Below are positions 10,801-23,100 of a DNA stretch of 64,000 bases, one piece after another. Every line of letters starts with the position of its first letter. Position 1 is the first letter of the stretch. The notes beneath the pieces were generated by a model. The model saw only the letters and a list, made by a program, of their open reading frames with translations. It searched no databases and was not told where the DNA came from. Position numbers and translations under genes: made by a program. This DNA comes from Opisthocomus hoazin (lineage: Eukaryota > Chordata > Aves > Opisthocomiformes > Opisthocomidae), in assembly GCF_030867145.1 (NCBI RefSeq), contig NC_134454.1:50527830-50591829 (forward strand), given 5' to 3'.

Positions 10801-13800
10801 TACTTGGTTGCATGTGAGACATTTGAATCAAATTTTGCTTTGAAATAAATAAAAAATAAAGATGCCTTCATTTTATTGCATTAGGCTTAAATTGTCGTAC
10901 TAGACATTGGAAAAATGAATGAATTTTCACAGTAAGATTAAGGCTACTATGAATATCAGAACATGCATAACCATATTGCTTTTCTTCAGTCTTATTAACA
11001 ATTTATACTATAAAAAAAAATCTCTCGATAAGAAACTGCAATGACTGGTAGTTAGAGGCAAAACACAATCATGTCTTTCCTGTCAATGTTCCTAAAAATA
11101 GCTCTATTTCAGTGTGTATTAGTTGCACTGAAAGATATGTCCTCAGCTTGCTCATGGTATATTGCTGCTTACAGCTTCTAAAAGGCAGCAGGTGTGACTA
11201 ATAAATTTGCTAGTCAAAATAAGAAAGATTTTAAAATAAGAATATAACCTCAGGAAAATGTAACCCCACTGCACTTTTTTATACTGCATGCTTTGCAAGA
11301 AAGTTGCACAGCAACCATCAGGCAGCTTTACCACTAAGCTAAAAAAGCCTCTAACAGTCAAAACACTAAATGTGCACTAACACTTCAGGCAGCCTTTTCA
11401 ACCCTGTCTGCAGGCTCTGTCATGGCTAACTGCCTGTGTCCTTCTCCACACTGACGGCCCCAGGTGACAGACTTCAGGCAGACTTTCCCCCAGTAGTACT
11501 AGCTGAGATATCTGGACTAATAAGCCATTAACCAGACGGCCGAAATGGTGAATTGAGGGATGGCAGGGGGAGGGGGCGGAAAAAAAAGAAAAAAGAAGTG
11601 AGTAATATTTTCGTTAAGAGGGCACTAACTCTAAAGCAGAGTGACAGCTGTGATGTAGCTTTATGTATTGTTCCCCTACTGTTTCTCATACCATAGTAGC
11701 CTGCTAATGTATAAAAGGGTGATGAAGTTTGTACAGTATTAATGTAATTATGAAAAAATCTGAAAATTGTCTGCTACTGATCCTGAAAGCACACAGGTAC
11801 CAGTGAACCAAGACATCTTGGTTTCATAAAAACTGTCAGCGTCCTGTGAGCGGGTCGCAGTATTTGGTGAGTATGTGCTTTTGGAGAACCAGCCTTTGTC
11901 ATCTGTCCTGGGAGATGCAATGTGGCTGTCTGTCAGTTTGTAATGGCACAACACTTCTGGCCATAAAACCACCGGTGTTTCCTGTCCATAGTTGTCAACA
12001 AAGTGGTGAGGAAGTTGTATGTGATTTCTCTTTTCTCTGAGAGACTTTCCATGACTGAATTCTCTGACTTGGAAGCGTTGCTGGCTCTCAGGCAACAGAG
12101 AAAATTAGCCTTACATCTGTACAGACATGATGGTTGTGTCTGTGTACACAGACCTTTTTCATGTCCACCTTCCCAAATAGCCTGATGTTTTTCTTAATGC
12201 ACATGGCTTTGAGATGTCAGCAATCTGCCAAAAGCTGAAGACTTGGTCAGGGCAACTTTGGTTAGCAAACTGGTCAGCACGTGTTTCCAATATGTATGCT
12301 ATTGGCTTAATTAGGTTTAATTAACAAGTGTTTATGTCTGTTGTAGGGGACAATGGCTATCTAGTGAAGGCTTATTTATTGGCAACATATGGCATTCTCG
12401 TGAATGATTGCCAGAATAACCGTAATGAAGCATTTAAAAGAACTTGTTCAGTGCAGACTTTTGGAATACTAAAAATGTTTTTCGGATGTCTGCATAGTCT
12501 GGGAGGTGCCTCTTAGACCTGTTCTTTGAAAATGGACCTGATGCTCCTTTCAGCACCTTATGACCTAAGGGATGGGAGGTGGGAAGAAATTGGCATAGTA
12601 TTAAATGAATTAAGCAAAAATTTCCATATAAAACAAGAGAGAAGCCAGAAAGCGTAACTAATAGTATATTTTTTTTTAAATTATTAAAATTTCTTCTTTA
12701 TATCCTAACAACATTATGTATGCCTTAGACATTACAGTGATTACCAAAGAAGTAGGAGCTCCATTTCAAATGACCCTGAAATTTAGCATTAACTTTAAGT
12801 AACTAGTAAAGTAGATCACAATTAGAAATGTGTACTGCTCATGGAGTCTATACAACCACAGATATCAACCCTGGTTAAAAAAATTTGTCTCTAAAGTTTA
12901 CCTAAGAATAAAATAGGCACATCCCATATAATAACAGACACTGGTCTAAGCAAATAGAGATTTTATAATACTGTAGTTTTTAATGGAATTGGCCAGTACA
13001 AGCATCAATTTCAGAACAATAGCTTGCCACTAAAGTTAATTTTCTGATCCAGGGTCAATGCTGACTACATTTCTGTCTGAGTTTTAGGTGGGAGCTCACT
13101 GGCAGTTTATCTGCCTCCGAATAAAAATTTTTATTACTTCATGGAATTATCTTGAATTTTGCTGGAAACAATGGGAGTGTTAGGCCTCATCAAAGCTCTT
13201 CTGTTTTACATTCTTGCTCTCCAGCCTGTACTTGCAAACTAGCAATGGAAAAAGAGTCGTACCACTTCTGGCACCCCTGTGGCATAAAGTGGCATGCAAA
13301 CTGAATTTACAGGCTTCTGAGGAGGTTGTCTTATAAATGGAAATTTCCAGGAGCGTTTCTTCATTCTGGCTTAGCCTTCTTACCCTCAGTGATGTCCCTG
13401 ATATTACTGAGAGGAATATACACCATACCCTTCCCCATCCCTCACAGAAACAGAGATACATCTCTTGCCCATAGGCAGTTGCCACAACTCCTCTCTCCCT
13501 GGGTCAGCAAAGTATGTGATCTGTCTCTGTGGCTCTCAGGCACAGGCACATTTTTGCATGTAGTCCATAGGGTCAGGACCTTTGCCCACCCATGCACTAC
13601 ACAGCTAAATTTACTTACCCTCCTTTTCACAAAATTCTGCAAGCTTTATCTTGCCACAGCTTACGAAAGCGGCCAGCATCCTTCCCTCTTTAAAGATTAA
13701 AACTTCCACATATCCTGTCTCCCTAAGGCCATGTTGGCAGTTCTGCACCTCAACAGAAGGTATTGTACTTCCGAACTTACTCTTAGGAGGTTTAGAGGGA

Positions 13801-16146
13801 ATCTAACCCCTCCCTCATTTGCACACCCAGGTCTGAAAAAATGCAGTTAAACATTTTTAAAACAAACAAAAAAAACTTGTAGCTTATTTTATGCTGGTTG
13901 TGCTTGAAAGTCTATCACCAAACCTATTCTTACCTCTAATCTGAACACAGTTTAGTGTGATGGTGTTAAATGAAACTGTACCTTCAGATAAAATTTTATT
14001 ATTGATTCACTCTTCTATACTTACAGTTTTTTCTTGTTTGTCCCCTTGAACAGTTCTAACAGAGTTGTTCTTTGACTTTGCTTCACAAACACAGAATTTT
14101 ACATTCATGTTTCCAAAAAAATGAAGACAAAGTCTTCAAGAAGTTCTTTAACAGAAAAATTTGGGCCCTTCATTGAGTCATTGCCATTGTACACATAAAA
14201 CACATGCAAGTGACATAAACACTTGTTGGAATTTAAGAAAGTAGATACTTACAAAGATAGTTTTTCATTGTAAGAGGAAGAAGGGTGATTATCGCTGTTT
14301 TGCCAGTTAGCAGTCTGATTCACTTCTCAGCTGTGCTTATACAGTTGCCTATAACCTTTTCCTCTCAGAACAACGTTGGTGTTCCCATATATTCTCTTCT
14401 TAGCTAACTCAGGCAGCTCCTATATATAAAGAGCAGCCTTCACCTGTGGAGATTAACAAAGACCCTGGAGTATAAAATAATAACATATATGATGAAGCAC
14501 TTCAGATAACTAGCAAGTATCCCTAGGAGGCAATTAATAAACACAAATTTTTTTTTCGGGGGTGGGGGAAAGTGCTCTAGTCTTAAGTTGTAATCTCCTT
14601 CCTTTCTTTTTACAGAACATATGTGACAATTCTAAACTAGATGAACCTAGTACTAGAGTCTACTTCAATGTGAATACTTGTTATTATTTTCTGACGTCTC
14701 TTTACATTTTCTTTCTACTTTACAGATAATTCCACTAAAACTAGAGCAGCTATTTAAAAATAATAGCTTCATTCAACACAAGGAAGGGTAATGAAACTGA
14801 CTCTGTATATTTAATCATAGTCTACCATAGCATTATGCCATTACCAGGACTAAACATTATAAAATACTGAAATGTATTTACAGCTGACAAGTAAGATACC
14901 TCAATATTAAGGGACTGCATGGTTAAGAGATATGGCAACAGGACACATACACCACAAGTTTAAAGATCACTGTTTGAAGTGTGTACAAAGACAGTCATGG
15001 GATCAGAAGTCCTCTGTGATTACTTCTGTGTAAGTATTTTGTCAGTATATCCTTAATAAAGAAGTGTCACAGAACCTCTAAATCACTGAAATGTAGCCAA
15101 GACTGGCTAAAAACAGATGGCATTTCAGTTTCTTGTTGTGAGAAAAGACTATAAAATACTCAGAGGGGGTAAAAGCTCACAAAACTGATTTTTATAATGC
15201 TGACAATATGCTTTCAGGAGGAAAAGGGAGGAACTATTTTCGACTAATTGAAATGCTATTACTCATATGCAGTATGTAGGACAGAGTTGATTTGAAAACT
15301 ATCACAGTCCTTCAGTGCCTTAGGAGCTAACGATTTATGTGAAGTTTACATATTCAAGGCAAATACATCCCAAATACACCACAGAAGTCAGTGACATTAT
15401 ACCTCTTACACTAGGTTTGATTTTAGTATGCACTTGCTTGTTTTAATAAGTAGACTTGCTGCTTGATTGATACTATAGTCATAAAAAAAATAAACAAGAA
15501 CATTAAGAAAGTTAAAGGGTATTTTTTGAAGGAGAGTATTCTTGTTATTACCTTTGTAATTTGACCTCCACAGTTATTATTATTGAAATATTGGAAGACT
15601 TGAGGCACAATTTTGTACCCTGAAAATGTGGACATTAGACAGGTTTTATCATCAAAGTTTTATCTGGAGGCTCACAACAATATGCATTTTCAGAATAACA
15701 GTTTAGTAGTAATGTGGTAGACAGGAACAGTTCAGCAGTTTTGTTACAGCTGTTCGTTTGTTTGGTCACACGTTATGTGAACTAGAAAGTCCTCTAGAAT
15801 ATGTTCTTATTTGTGGAAGGGTAAGAGACATCTTCTGAGAAATGCTGTTGTGGTTATAAAATAGTATTTCATCATCAGATGCCAAAATATTTTGGGAAGT
15901 TGGACTGCAGCTGGGCTTTTTTTTTTAATCCACTCCAAGGAAGGCAAGGTAAAATAATATATGTATTAAAATTACACTCAAAAGCAACATTATAGCAACA
16001 TTAACGTGGAAATTCTCGTTGTCCAAAGAGTCAAGAATCTCCAAGCCAGGATTCTCGTTGTAAGTGTGGTGGTATCCCTCATCACTTCTGAAGTTCGTGA
16101 CTGTTTTCATTATTTATAATTGCCTAATATACACACTGACTGAGTT
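7849..16146. other. Intergenic DNA, no gene recognised
   Basis: AT-rich sequence with scattered short reading frames that match no family I know. Longer ones on opposite strands near 11.75-12.1 and 13.18-13.7 kb overlap each other. A run of 17 C lies at 8493-8509, and a G-rich patch lies near 11562-11580. I see no exon, RNA gene or intact transposon. Confidence 0.55.
8493..8509. repeat. Poly(C) run, 17 nt
   Basis: An uninterrupted homopolymer of C flanked by ATG and AAACC. Length is likely to vary between alleles and to be error-prone in sequencing. Confidence 0.9.
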
Positions 16147-16202
16147 CACAGAATCACAGAATCACAGAATCACAGAATCACAGAATCACAGAATCACAGA
16201 AT
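16147..16202. repeat. (CACAGAAT)n array, 7 copies
   Basis: Seven perfect copies of an 8-bp unit. On the minus strand this is the ATTCTGTG-type tail found at the 3' end of avian CR1 LINEs. It is followed by GGTAGATGTTGGAA, which resembles the first bases of the CR1 3' UTR in reverse, so it may be the tail of a second, extremely short CR1 copy. Confidence 0.85.
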
Positions 16203-16258
16203 GGTAGATGTTGGAATATATATATATTATATATGTTTTGAAGTTTATTTTGACAAAT

Positions 16259-16873
16259 CACAGAATCACAGACTCACAGAATCACAGAATCACAGAAAGT
16301 TAATGGTTGGAAGGGACCTCTGTGGGTCATCTAGTCCAACCCCCGTGCCCAAGCAGGGTCATCTAGAGCAGGCTGCACAGGACCTTGTCCAGGTGGGTCT
16401 TGAATGTCTCCAGAGAAGGAGACTCCACAACCTCCCTGGGCAACCTGTTCCAGTGCTCCATCACCCTCAGAGGGAAGTTCTTCCTCGTGTTCAGACGGAA
16501 CATCCTGTGCTTCAGTTTGTGCCCGTTGCCCCTTGTCCTGTCGCTGGGCACCACTGAAAAGAGTTTGGCCTCTTCCTCCTGACACCCACCCTTCAGATAT
16601 TTATAAGCATTTATTAGGTCCCCTCACAGCCTTCTCTTCTTCAGGCTAAACAAGCCCAGCTCCCTCAGCCTCTCCTCGTAGGAGAGATGTTCCAGTCCCC
16701 TCACCATCCTCGTAGCCCTCCGCTGGACTCTCTCCAGTAGCTCCTCATCTTTCTTGAAGTGGGGAGCCCAGAACTGGACACAGTACTCCAGATGGGGCCT
16801 CACTAGGGCAGTGTAGAGGGGAAGGAGAACCTCCCTCAACCTACTGGCCACACTCCTCTTGATGCATCCCAGT
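16259..16873 (-). mobile_element. CR1 LINE, 5'-truncated, minus orientation
   Basis: The 3' tail is the 8-bp repeat array at 16259-16298 (five copies, two imperfect). It is followed by the typical reverse-complement CR1 3' end (ggttggaagggacctc, catctagtccaaccccc). The minus strand at 16624-16851 encodes about 75 residues of the C-terminal part of the CR1 ORF2 reverse-transcriptase protein, with recognisable [11 protein letters not shown] and [19 protein letters not shown] segments. The open frame and clean match indicate a fairly young copy. The 5' truncation at about 16873 is usual for CR1, and it cannot be active. Confidence 0.92.
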
Positions 16874-19800
16874 TCTCATAATTTAATGGTTGACAAGGAA
16901 AGAATGTATTCTCTCCTACCCTATAATGTGCTGAATAATATGTTACACCGGCCTTTTAGGTAGGCTGGAGCAAAGATGGAAAAATACGAAAGTATCCTCA
17001 CACAAGAATAGCTTTGAATTCTTCAGGCTGAACCCTTTCCCAACGGAGTACTCCGGTGGCTGGTGCTCAACTGAAACTGGGTGCTAAGCTGGAAAAAAGG
17101 GAGTGAAATTCCCCTCTTTCTCTCTCCTCTCTATTCCTTCGATGCACTTACAAGACTCTGATTCGCCCAACTGTCAAAACAAAAGGCTAATGCCCTCAGC
17201 TGTGGGTGTAGGTGCTCCATGTGAGAAATTTGCCCCCACAGTCCCAAGCTTAAGTGATGGACTGAGACAGAAATTAAGACATAGACTGATCTGAAATTGC
17301 CCTGCATCCTAGTTCTGGCAACTCTGTTTTCTATCCAGCACTTTCATGGGACCTCACCTTTCACACGCATTGTACCAGTAGCCTGAATGCGTAACACGTA
17401 ACTGCACATTCACCATAGCATACAAGGGACAAGGGCCTAAAATCAAGGGTCGTCAAAAGTCTTAAATCCCTGCATGGAACAGGGCCTCAGCTCATGTCCT
17501 CACCATATCCCTACCCAAGTCAACAAAGGTTCAAGCTGCACTACAAATAAGGCTTTGGTTTTACTTGAAATGGGGGAAAGCATAACTAAGAAATACTGGA
17601 ACAATTTATTAACCCAGAGGGCTCTTTAACTCATTCTCCTTCCTACATTCTTCAAAATCCCTATGACTACGACCTTCATGTTAACACCAAGCGCAACATT
17701 GCACAGAACCAAGATTACACTTGTCTTAGTGAAAAATAACCATCTGGAAGTCCTGGTACAATGTAACAGCGTACTAATTTGAAAAGAAACAGCTCATTTT
17801 AATTATGAACAATTAGTCTCATGTGTAATACTGTTATTGTGTTTAAAAAGAACTTTAATTGTTGTCACTTTCCCTAGTAAGATCAATGACATTTTTCTAT
17901 AAGAAAGTGATTGGTGACAATATCGGAGGGGTGTGTGCAATGGAATTTAAATTTTGTCCCTGTGTTCAGAAGTCTCCTTGCCTGCAGAAAACTATAAAAA
18001 ATATCTAGTATCTGCCAGAAATTCAATCCCAGGTGTCAGCTTTCTGCCTCAGAGCAGTATTTCCATTTGCCACCCCTCTTCTGAACATGTCACACAGCAA
18101 GGCACGCACTGCTGCTGACATGACCCCGATAGGCTGACATATAAACAGAAACGAAAATTATGATGTTTAGTCTCCCACTCACTGCTTGAATTCCCTTATA
18201 ATGATACTATTCAGAATGAATGTTTACTATTGAAAGTGGGTGTTTGCTCTGTATGTCTTGCATAGGATGCCATCACATTTTCTCGAACTTAAAGTGACTT
18301 TCAAAAGTTGTTTTAAATGCTGAAGAAGCAGGATTAAAACCAGAAAACTATTTCCCTGCTATGTGCTGACTTGAATCAAAACTAAACAAAAGAAAAATCT
18401 GTTTCAGTCTTAAAGTAGTTCTTGTAGGCCAAACCATGAAAAAACATACCTGTGCAGATAAAAAGGAGAGATAGAAATACTAATTTAGGGTATTATTAAT
18501 CAGACAGTACGAATAGTAATTCATCAGATGTTTCACTGTATAGGCCTTGAACTTCCGACACAGCATTTGCTCCAGTAAAAGTTGATGTTAAAAAGCAATG
18601 ACCTTGACACAGACAGATCTTTAGTCTCCATGCAGTAGCTGACCAACTTTGTAAAATCAGCAAAAGGCAAAGTCAGAGCAGATACAAGAATAATTCAGAA
18701 ACTCTGTTCCTCTCCTACTTCTTTTCCATCTAGAGATAATTCCACTCCTCCATAATTTTTTTTAAAGATAATCCACTAATTAGATGATGGTTACACATTT
18801 GTATATTTTGCCACTGGATTTCATAATATTTGTGCATCTGGACATCAACTGTGTTGTCAATTCAATTAAAGAGTTTACCCAGCACTTATTATTATGTGGA
18901 TTTCTGAATTATCCACGACAGAAGGATGTAGAACTTTAGGATGCATTTATTTTATGCAGTTCATGGAAAGACACTTAAGAAGAGCCCATCTTTCCCTTTT
19001 ATCTTCCTGCATTGCATCTGTCACGATGACTCAGTCTGCAAAAAAGGTAGATCGGATTGTGTTTATTTGTTAGAAAAGAAAACGTCTTCCAGGAGGGATG
19101 AATGTAAAGTCTAATTTCAGATTGTGAGTCTCTGAAGCAGGAAGTGTCTTGTTTTTGCTTTGTGTTGTGTGATTCACACAGGGATCCAAAGCCTCACCTG
19201 GAGTCCCTACAGTAAGGAGACACTGATGATTTTCTGTGAAAGGCACACAGAAGCACACTCACATGAGCACAGATTTTGCAGCATAAAATGTCTGTCATGC
19301 ATGTAAGAATGCATTTTTATACAGCATTAAACAATTTCTATTTTTAGAAAACAACAAGAGAAGCCAATAGTCCAGCAATATAGTAATGCCTAAAAAATTT
19401 TCACAACCTCTGTGAATTAAAATGTGAATAATTCTAGTATAAATTAATATAGGCAATAGCAAACCCTTGAAAAATGGGTTCCATGTAATGTAAATGGCAA
19501 ATGTGATGCCTGAGTAATTTTCTCCAAACAGAAGCCAAAATTGAGCTGCAATATTTAGAAGAAAAGTATTTAAAAGAATATAACTAGGAAAAAATATTTA
19601 AGGTAAATATAAGGCTCATAAGGAATTTTTCAATTATTAAATTTGTATTCTAAATTGAGTCATCTTCCAGTCACAAAGACTTTCTTTTTCTTTAAGTAAA
19701 TTGAACTTACCACAAGGATCAATCAAAACTTAATTGTAATACAGCATAATGAAGTCTCATACTACAGAACTGACACTCAGAACTTAAAGACGCATGTAAG

Positions 19801-19988
19801 TATTTTTGTTTGTTTAACTATTAAATACAGAATTGTCAAGGCAGACAGTTTAATCTTACAACCATGAAACAATATTTTTGTGATGTGGCACATGTGGAAG
19901 TAGGGAACTGGACTGAGCAATCCAGGTAGTCCCTTTCTGCCATATTCACCTAACAATCTTTCTTCTTCTCCTTAGCACCAGCAGAAGC
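16874..19988. other. Intergenic DNA, no gene recognised
   Basis: AT-rich sequence with no convincing coding exon, RNA gene or recognisable repeat. Confidence 0.55.
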
Positions 19989-20121
19989 TCCCTTCCCTTC
20001 CCCTCCCCTCCCCTCCCCTCCCCTCCCCTCCCCTCCCCTCCCCTCCCCTCCCCTCCCCTCCCCTCCCCTCCCCTCCCCTCCCCTCCCCTCCCCTCCCCTC
20101 CCCTCCCCTCCCCTCCTCTCC
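19989..20121. repeat. (CCCCT)n microsatellite, about 23 units
   Basis: A nearly pure array of the pentamer CCCCT, with imperfect units at both ends. The minus strand is (GGGGA)n and could form stacked G-quadruplexes, while the C-rich strand could form i-motifs. The glycine/arginine-rich frame on the minus strand is only a translation of the array. Confidence 0.95.
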
Positions 20122-23100
20122 CACTCATCCTTTGGGGCTGGTGTCAGCGCAGCTGTTTTAGAGCACAGCCAGAGAATAAATGTACCCTTATTCTTTTGTT
20201 CTGGCAGTCTGGTTACTAACCTGCCAGACAGTCAGACTTCAGGGAAATATCATTAGTCACCTGCTTTACAGACTCCAGAATATATACCTCTACTTGTATT
20301 TTTCAGAAGTAAAAGGCAACACAGATACAAGCAATATAAACAGAGATGTGTTATTACTAATGAAAGGCTTTGAGCAGTAACGAAGCTAATTCACTTTCTA
20401 TGAAGGTGGGTTTTTTTAAAAACAATGTTTATTCACAGAAGTGGATTACTGGAAATAGAGACACATAATTGTTTCTTTCAGTGGTAAACATGAATTACTA
20501 CTTTCTTTCCAAAGGAGTTTCACATGCCCTCTAAAAACTCAATGGTGTGTAAGCTGAGATCCAAGTCTGGAAAGACAGAAAAGTTGGTTGTTGATTTTAA
20601 GCTTAGAGGAGAAGATAAAGAGACAACGGAGCCATGTGTTGGCATCAGACACACATGACGCAGGAATATTAGTCATGTAAACATGGGAAACTGAGAGGAT
20701 TAATAAGATAAATTCTACCCTAGTTATCAACACCTGAAAATCTGAAAGAAAATATTCTGTTTAAACAGCATGTTTCATATTCCACAAACAAAGGATAAAA
20801 GGTGATAGTCTAGCTAATAAACCAGATTCTCACAGCTAAGTTACTGGTTAAAAAGCAATGGAGTCCATGCTCCTGGTTTTGCAGTGGCATATATCTGTCC
20901 GCTTGCCTACTAGTGGGCATTTCTCCTTTAGGTGAAATAATCACTTCCCTTGCACTCATCAAGAATTTGGGCCAGAATTTTCAGGCACTAAACCTCTGAG
21001 AAAGCTATTTTGCAATTTAAACTCACCATGATATTATTTATTAATTGCTGAAATCAGTTGAATGAGGCTATCAGAAATATGTGCTTGCTTTCTCATCAAT
21101 CAAACCTAGCGCTGATATGTAATACAGAATGTGTTAACATTATATGTACAATTAAAGTTTAATCTTTTTTCATCTAAATAGCTTATCCATCAATTTTTAA
21201 AAGCTACTTTACGTGTACAGTACCTGCTTTTACCTCATGAAGGCCTGATTCCTTATCACTTTCTTAACATAATATTTTGTCATTAACTGCGGCATGCATG
21301 GGATTAACCCATACAGCAAAACGCATAGGTTTTCTTTCCATGGCAATACCTACAAAATGACACTCTGAGAGAAATTCCACTGGAAGCCTTTTGCAGAGAT
21401 TTTGACTGAGAGCAATCAGTATTGAACAGAACATAAATTCTGTTCTCATCTTTTTTTGTGTGTTTTAGGAAGTATTTTGTGGAAGATTTTTGGCATGAAG
21501 CATGAAAGACACTTTTGTTTCAAGAGAAAGATGCACCTTAAGTTCCATAGATTGAGGAATCTTAGCCACAAAATGGAAATTTTGCTTTTCACCTAGCTTG
21601 AACTTCTGCATAATATTTTGCCCCACCCAGTAGTAATCCTGGACTACCTGTCTGCCTGGTATCCACTCAATCTTACAACAGAGTCAACATATACTCACAG
21701 AAATTTTTTATTTTGCAGAATCAGCATTCTGAGATGAAATAATGTTCCATTGGCAGTTTTCTAGTGAGCTCTAAAGGCGGTAGTGCTAATCTCACAGATC
21801 TACCACAAGAAACCAAGCATATTTGTCTGCCGGCCACATGCCTGAGTGCAGGCTCTGTGGCTTTACGATGTCCCTAAGTATTGCCAAGAAATATGACCGG
21901 TTTCTCCATTACTTTATATTTTGGAGCAGAAATCTTCCTGTTGCATTTCTACTTTTTGAGGCCTGCCCACACAGTCTGTCTTTGGGACTTGCCTGCCCTC
22001 TGTGCAAAAACCCTTCTAAGCCTTTTTAAGAAGGTGCTTCCATCTAACAGGAAAGGCCTACAGAAGTGGAGGCCATGTGCCTTACCTTGCCCAGTAAGCA
22101 ATCAAATGTCTATGGATTTTAGGAACGCATTTTAATTTTGGACTCTCCTCTTTCTTGACAGCCACTGGTTTGAAATTCCTAGAGGGGTCTGTCTCCTAGG
22201 GGGCTGTGACAGGGAAGCATGCATACTCAAGAGTCCTGCAGACTGGTATCTGCAGAAGCAGGATCCTTCATAGGAGCACCCAGATGTTGTTCTAGGTTTT
22301 TTGTGGGTGAATAGTTTAGTAGCATTTTTTATGGTCTTCTGGAATCCTATACATATTAGTTCTTTACAGGCAAAATCAACTGTTACAGAAAGAGACATAA
22401 AGTCCCTTCTTCAGTGTCTAGAGTCTAGAGATTCTACCAGTACAACAGAAGATATGTCTGGTACATATTGGAACAAATTGGTATTTTCCACTTGCCAAAG
22501 TTATAAAACTCACCTTCAAATTTATAAAAAGTCCCAAGGGCATCTGCCGTTCTCTGAGTCAGACTGAATACAGCATGCTACAAAAGAAACATGGCGTGCT
22601 ATCTCGTAAATACCTTACTTCACTCTTTTGTTGCTTCTTGATGCGTCACTCCTTCCTTAAAAAAAAAAAAAAAAAGAAAAGAAAAAGGTGTTTATTCAAG
22701 TTTAAACCAAGTGAGTCTTCTTTTCAACCGGCAAACCTGAACAGTGGTAAAAAATCATTCCAGGAGATATAGAGGATATGGAAGTAACCTTTGTTTCCAC
22801 ACAAAATGTTTATTTCCAGAAGACATAGCCCATGAAAGGCTACAGATATTCAACAATTAAGGTCCTTATTAGGCCCCTGCACACCAAAAATTATGACTTT
22901 TCAGTGCTAGTAAGTCCTTCCTGGGTATTTCTACAAATTGATGTGTAGCAATGATGCTTGCATGCAATGGACAGCAGATGAACCAAAGGAACATGAAAAT
23001 TTCTGAAAAGTTTACCAGATCATTTTAATACAAAATTATTTTCATCTAGGAAAAGTGATATTTTTAAATACAAGTTTTAAATTGTAAGTGCTTTCAACCC

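Noticed and set aside
16624-16851. 75-residue reverse-transcriptase-like frame as a host gene
   Set aside because: It is part of a truncated CR1 LINE with adjoining CR1 3' UTR and repeat tail.
19946-20128. Gly/Arg-rich frame on the minus strand
   Set aside because: It is a translation of the (CCCCT)n microsatellite.
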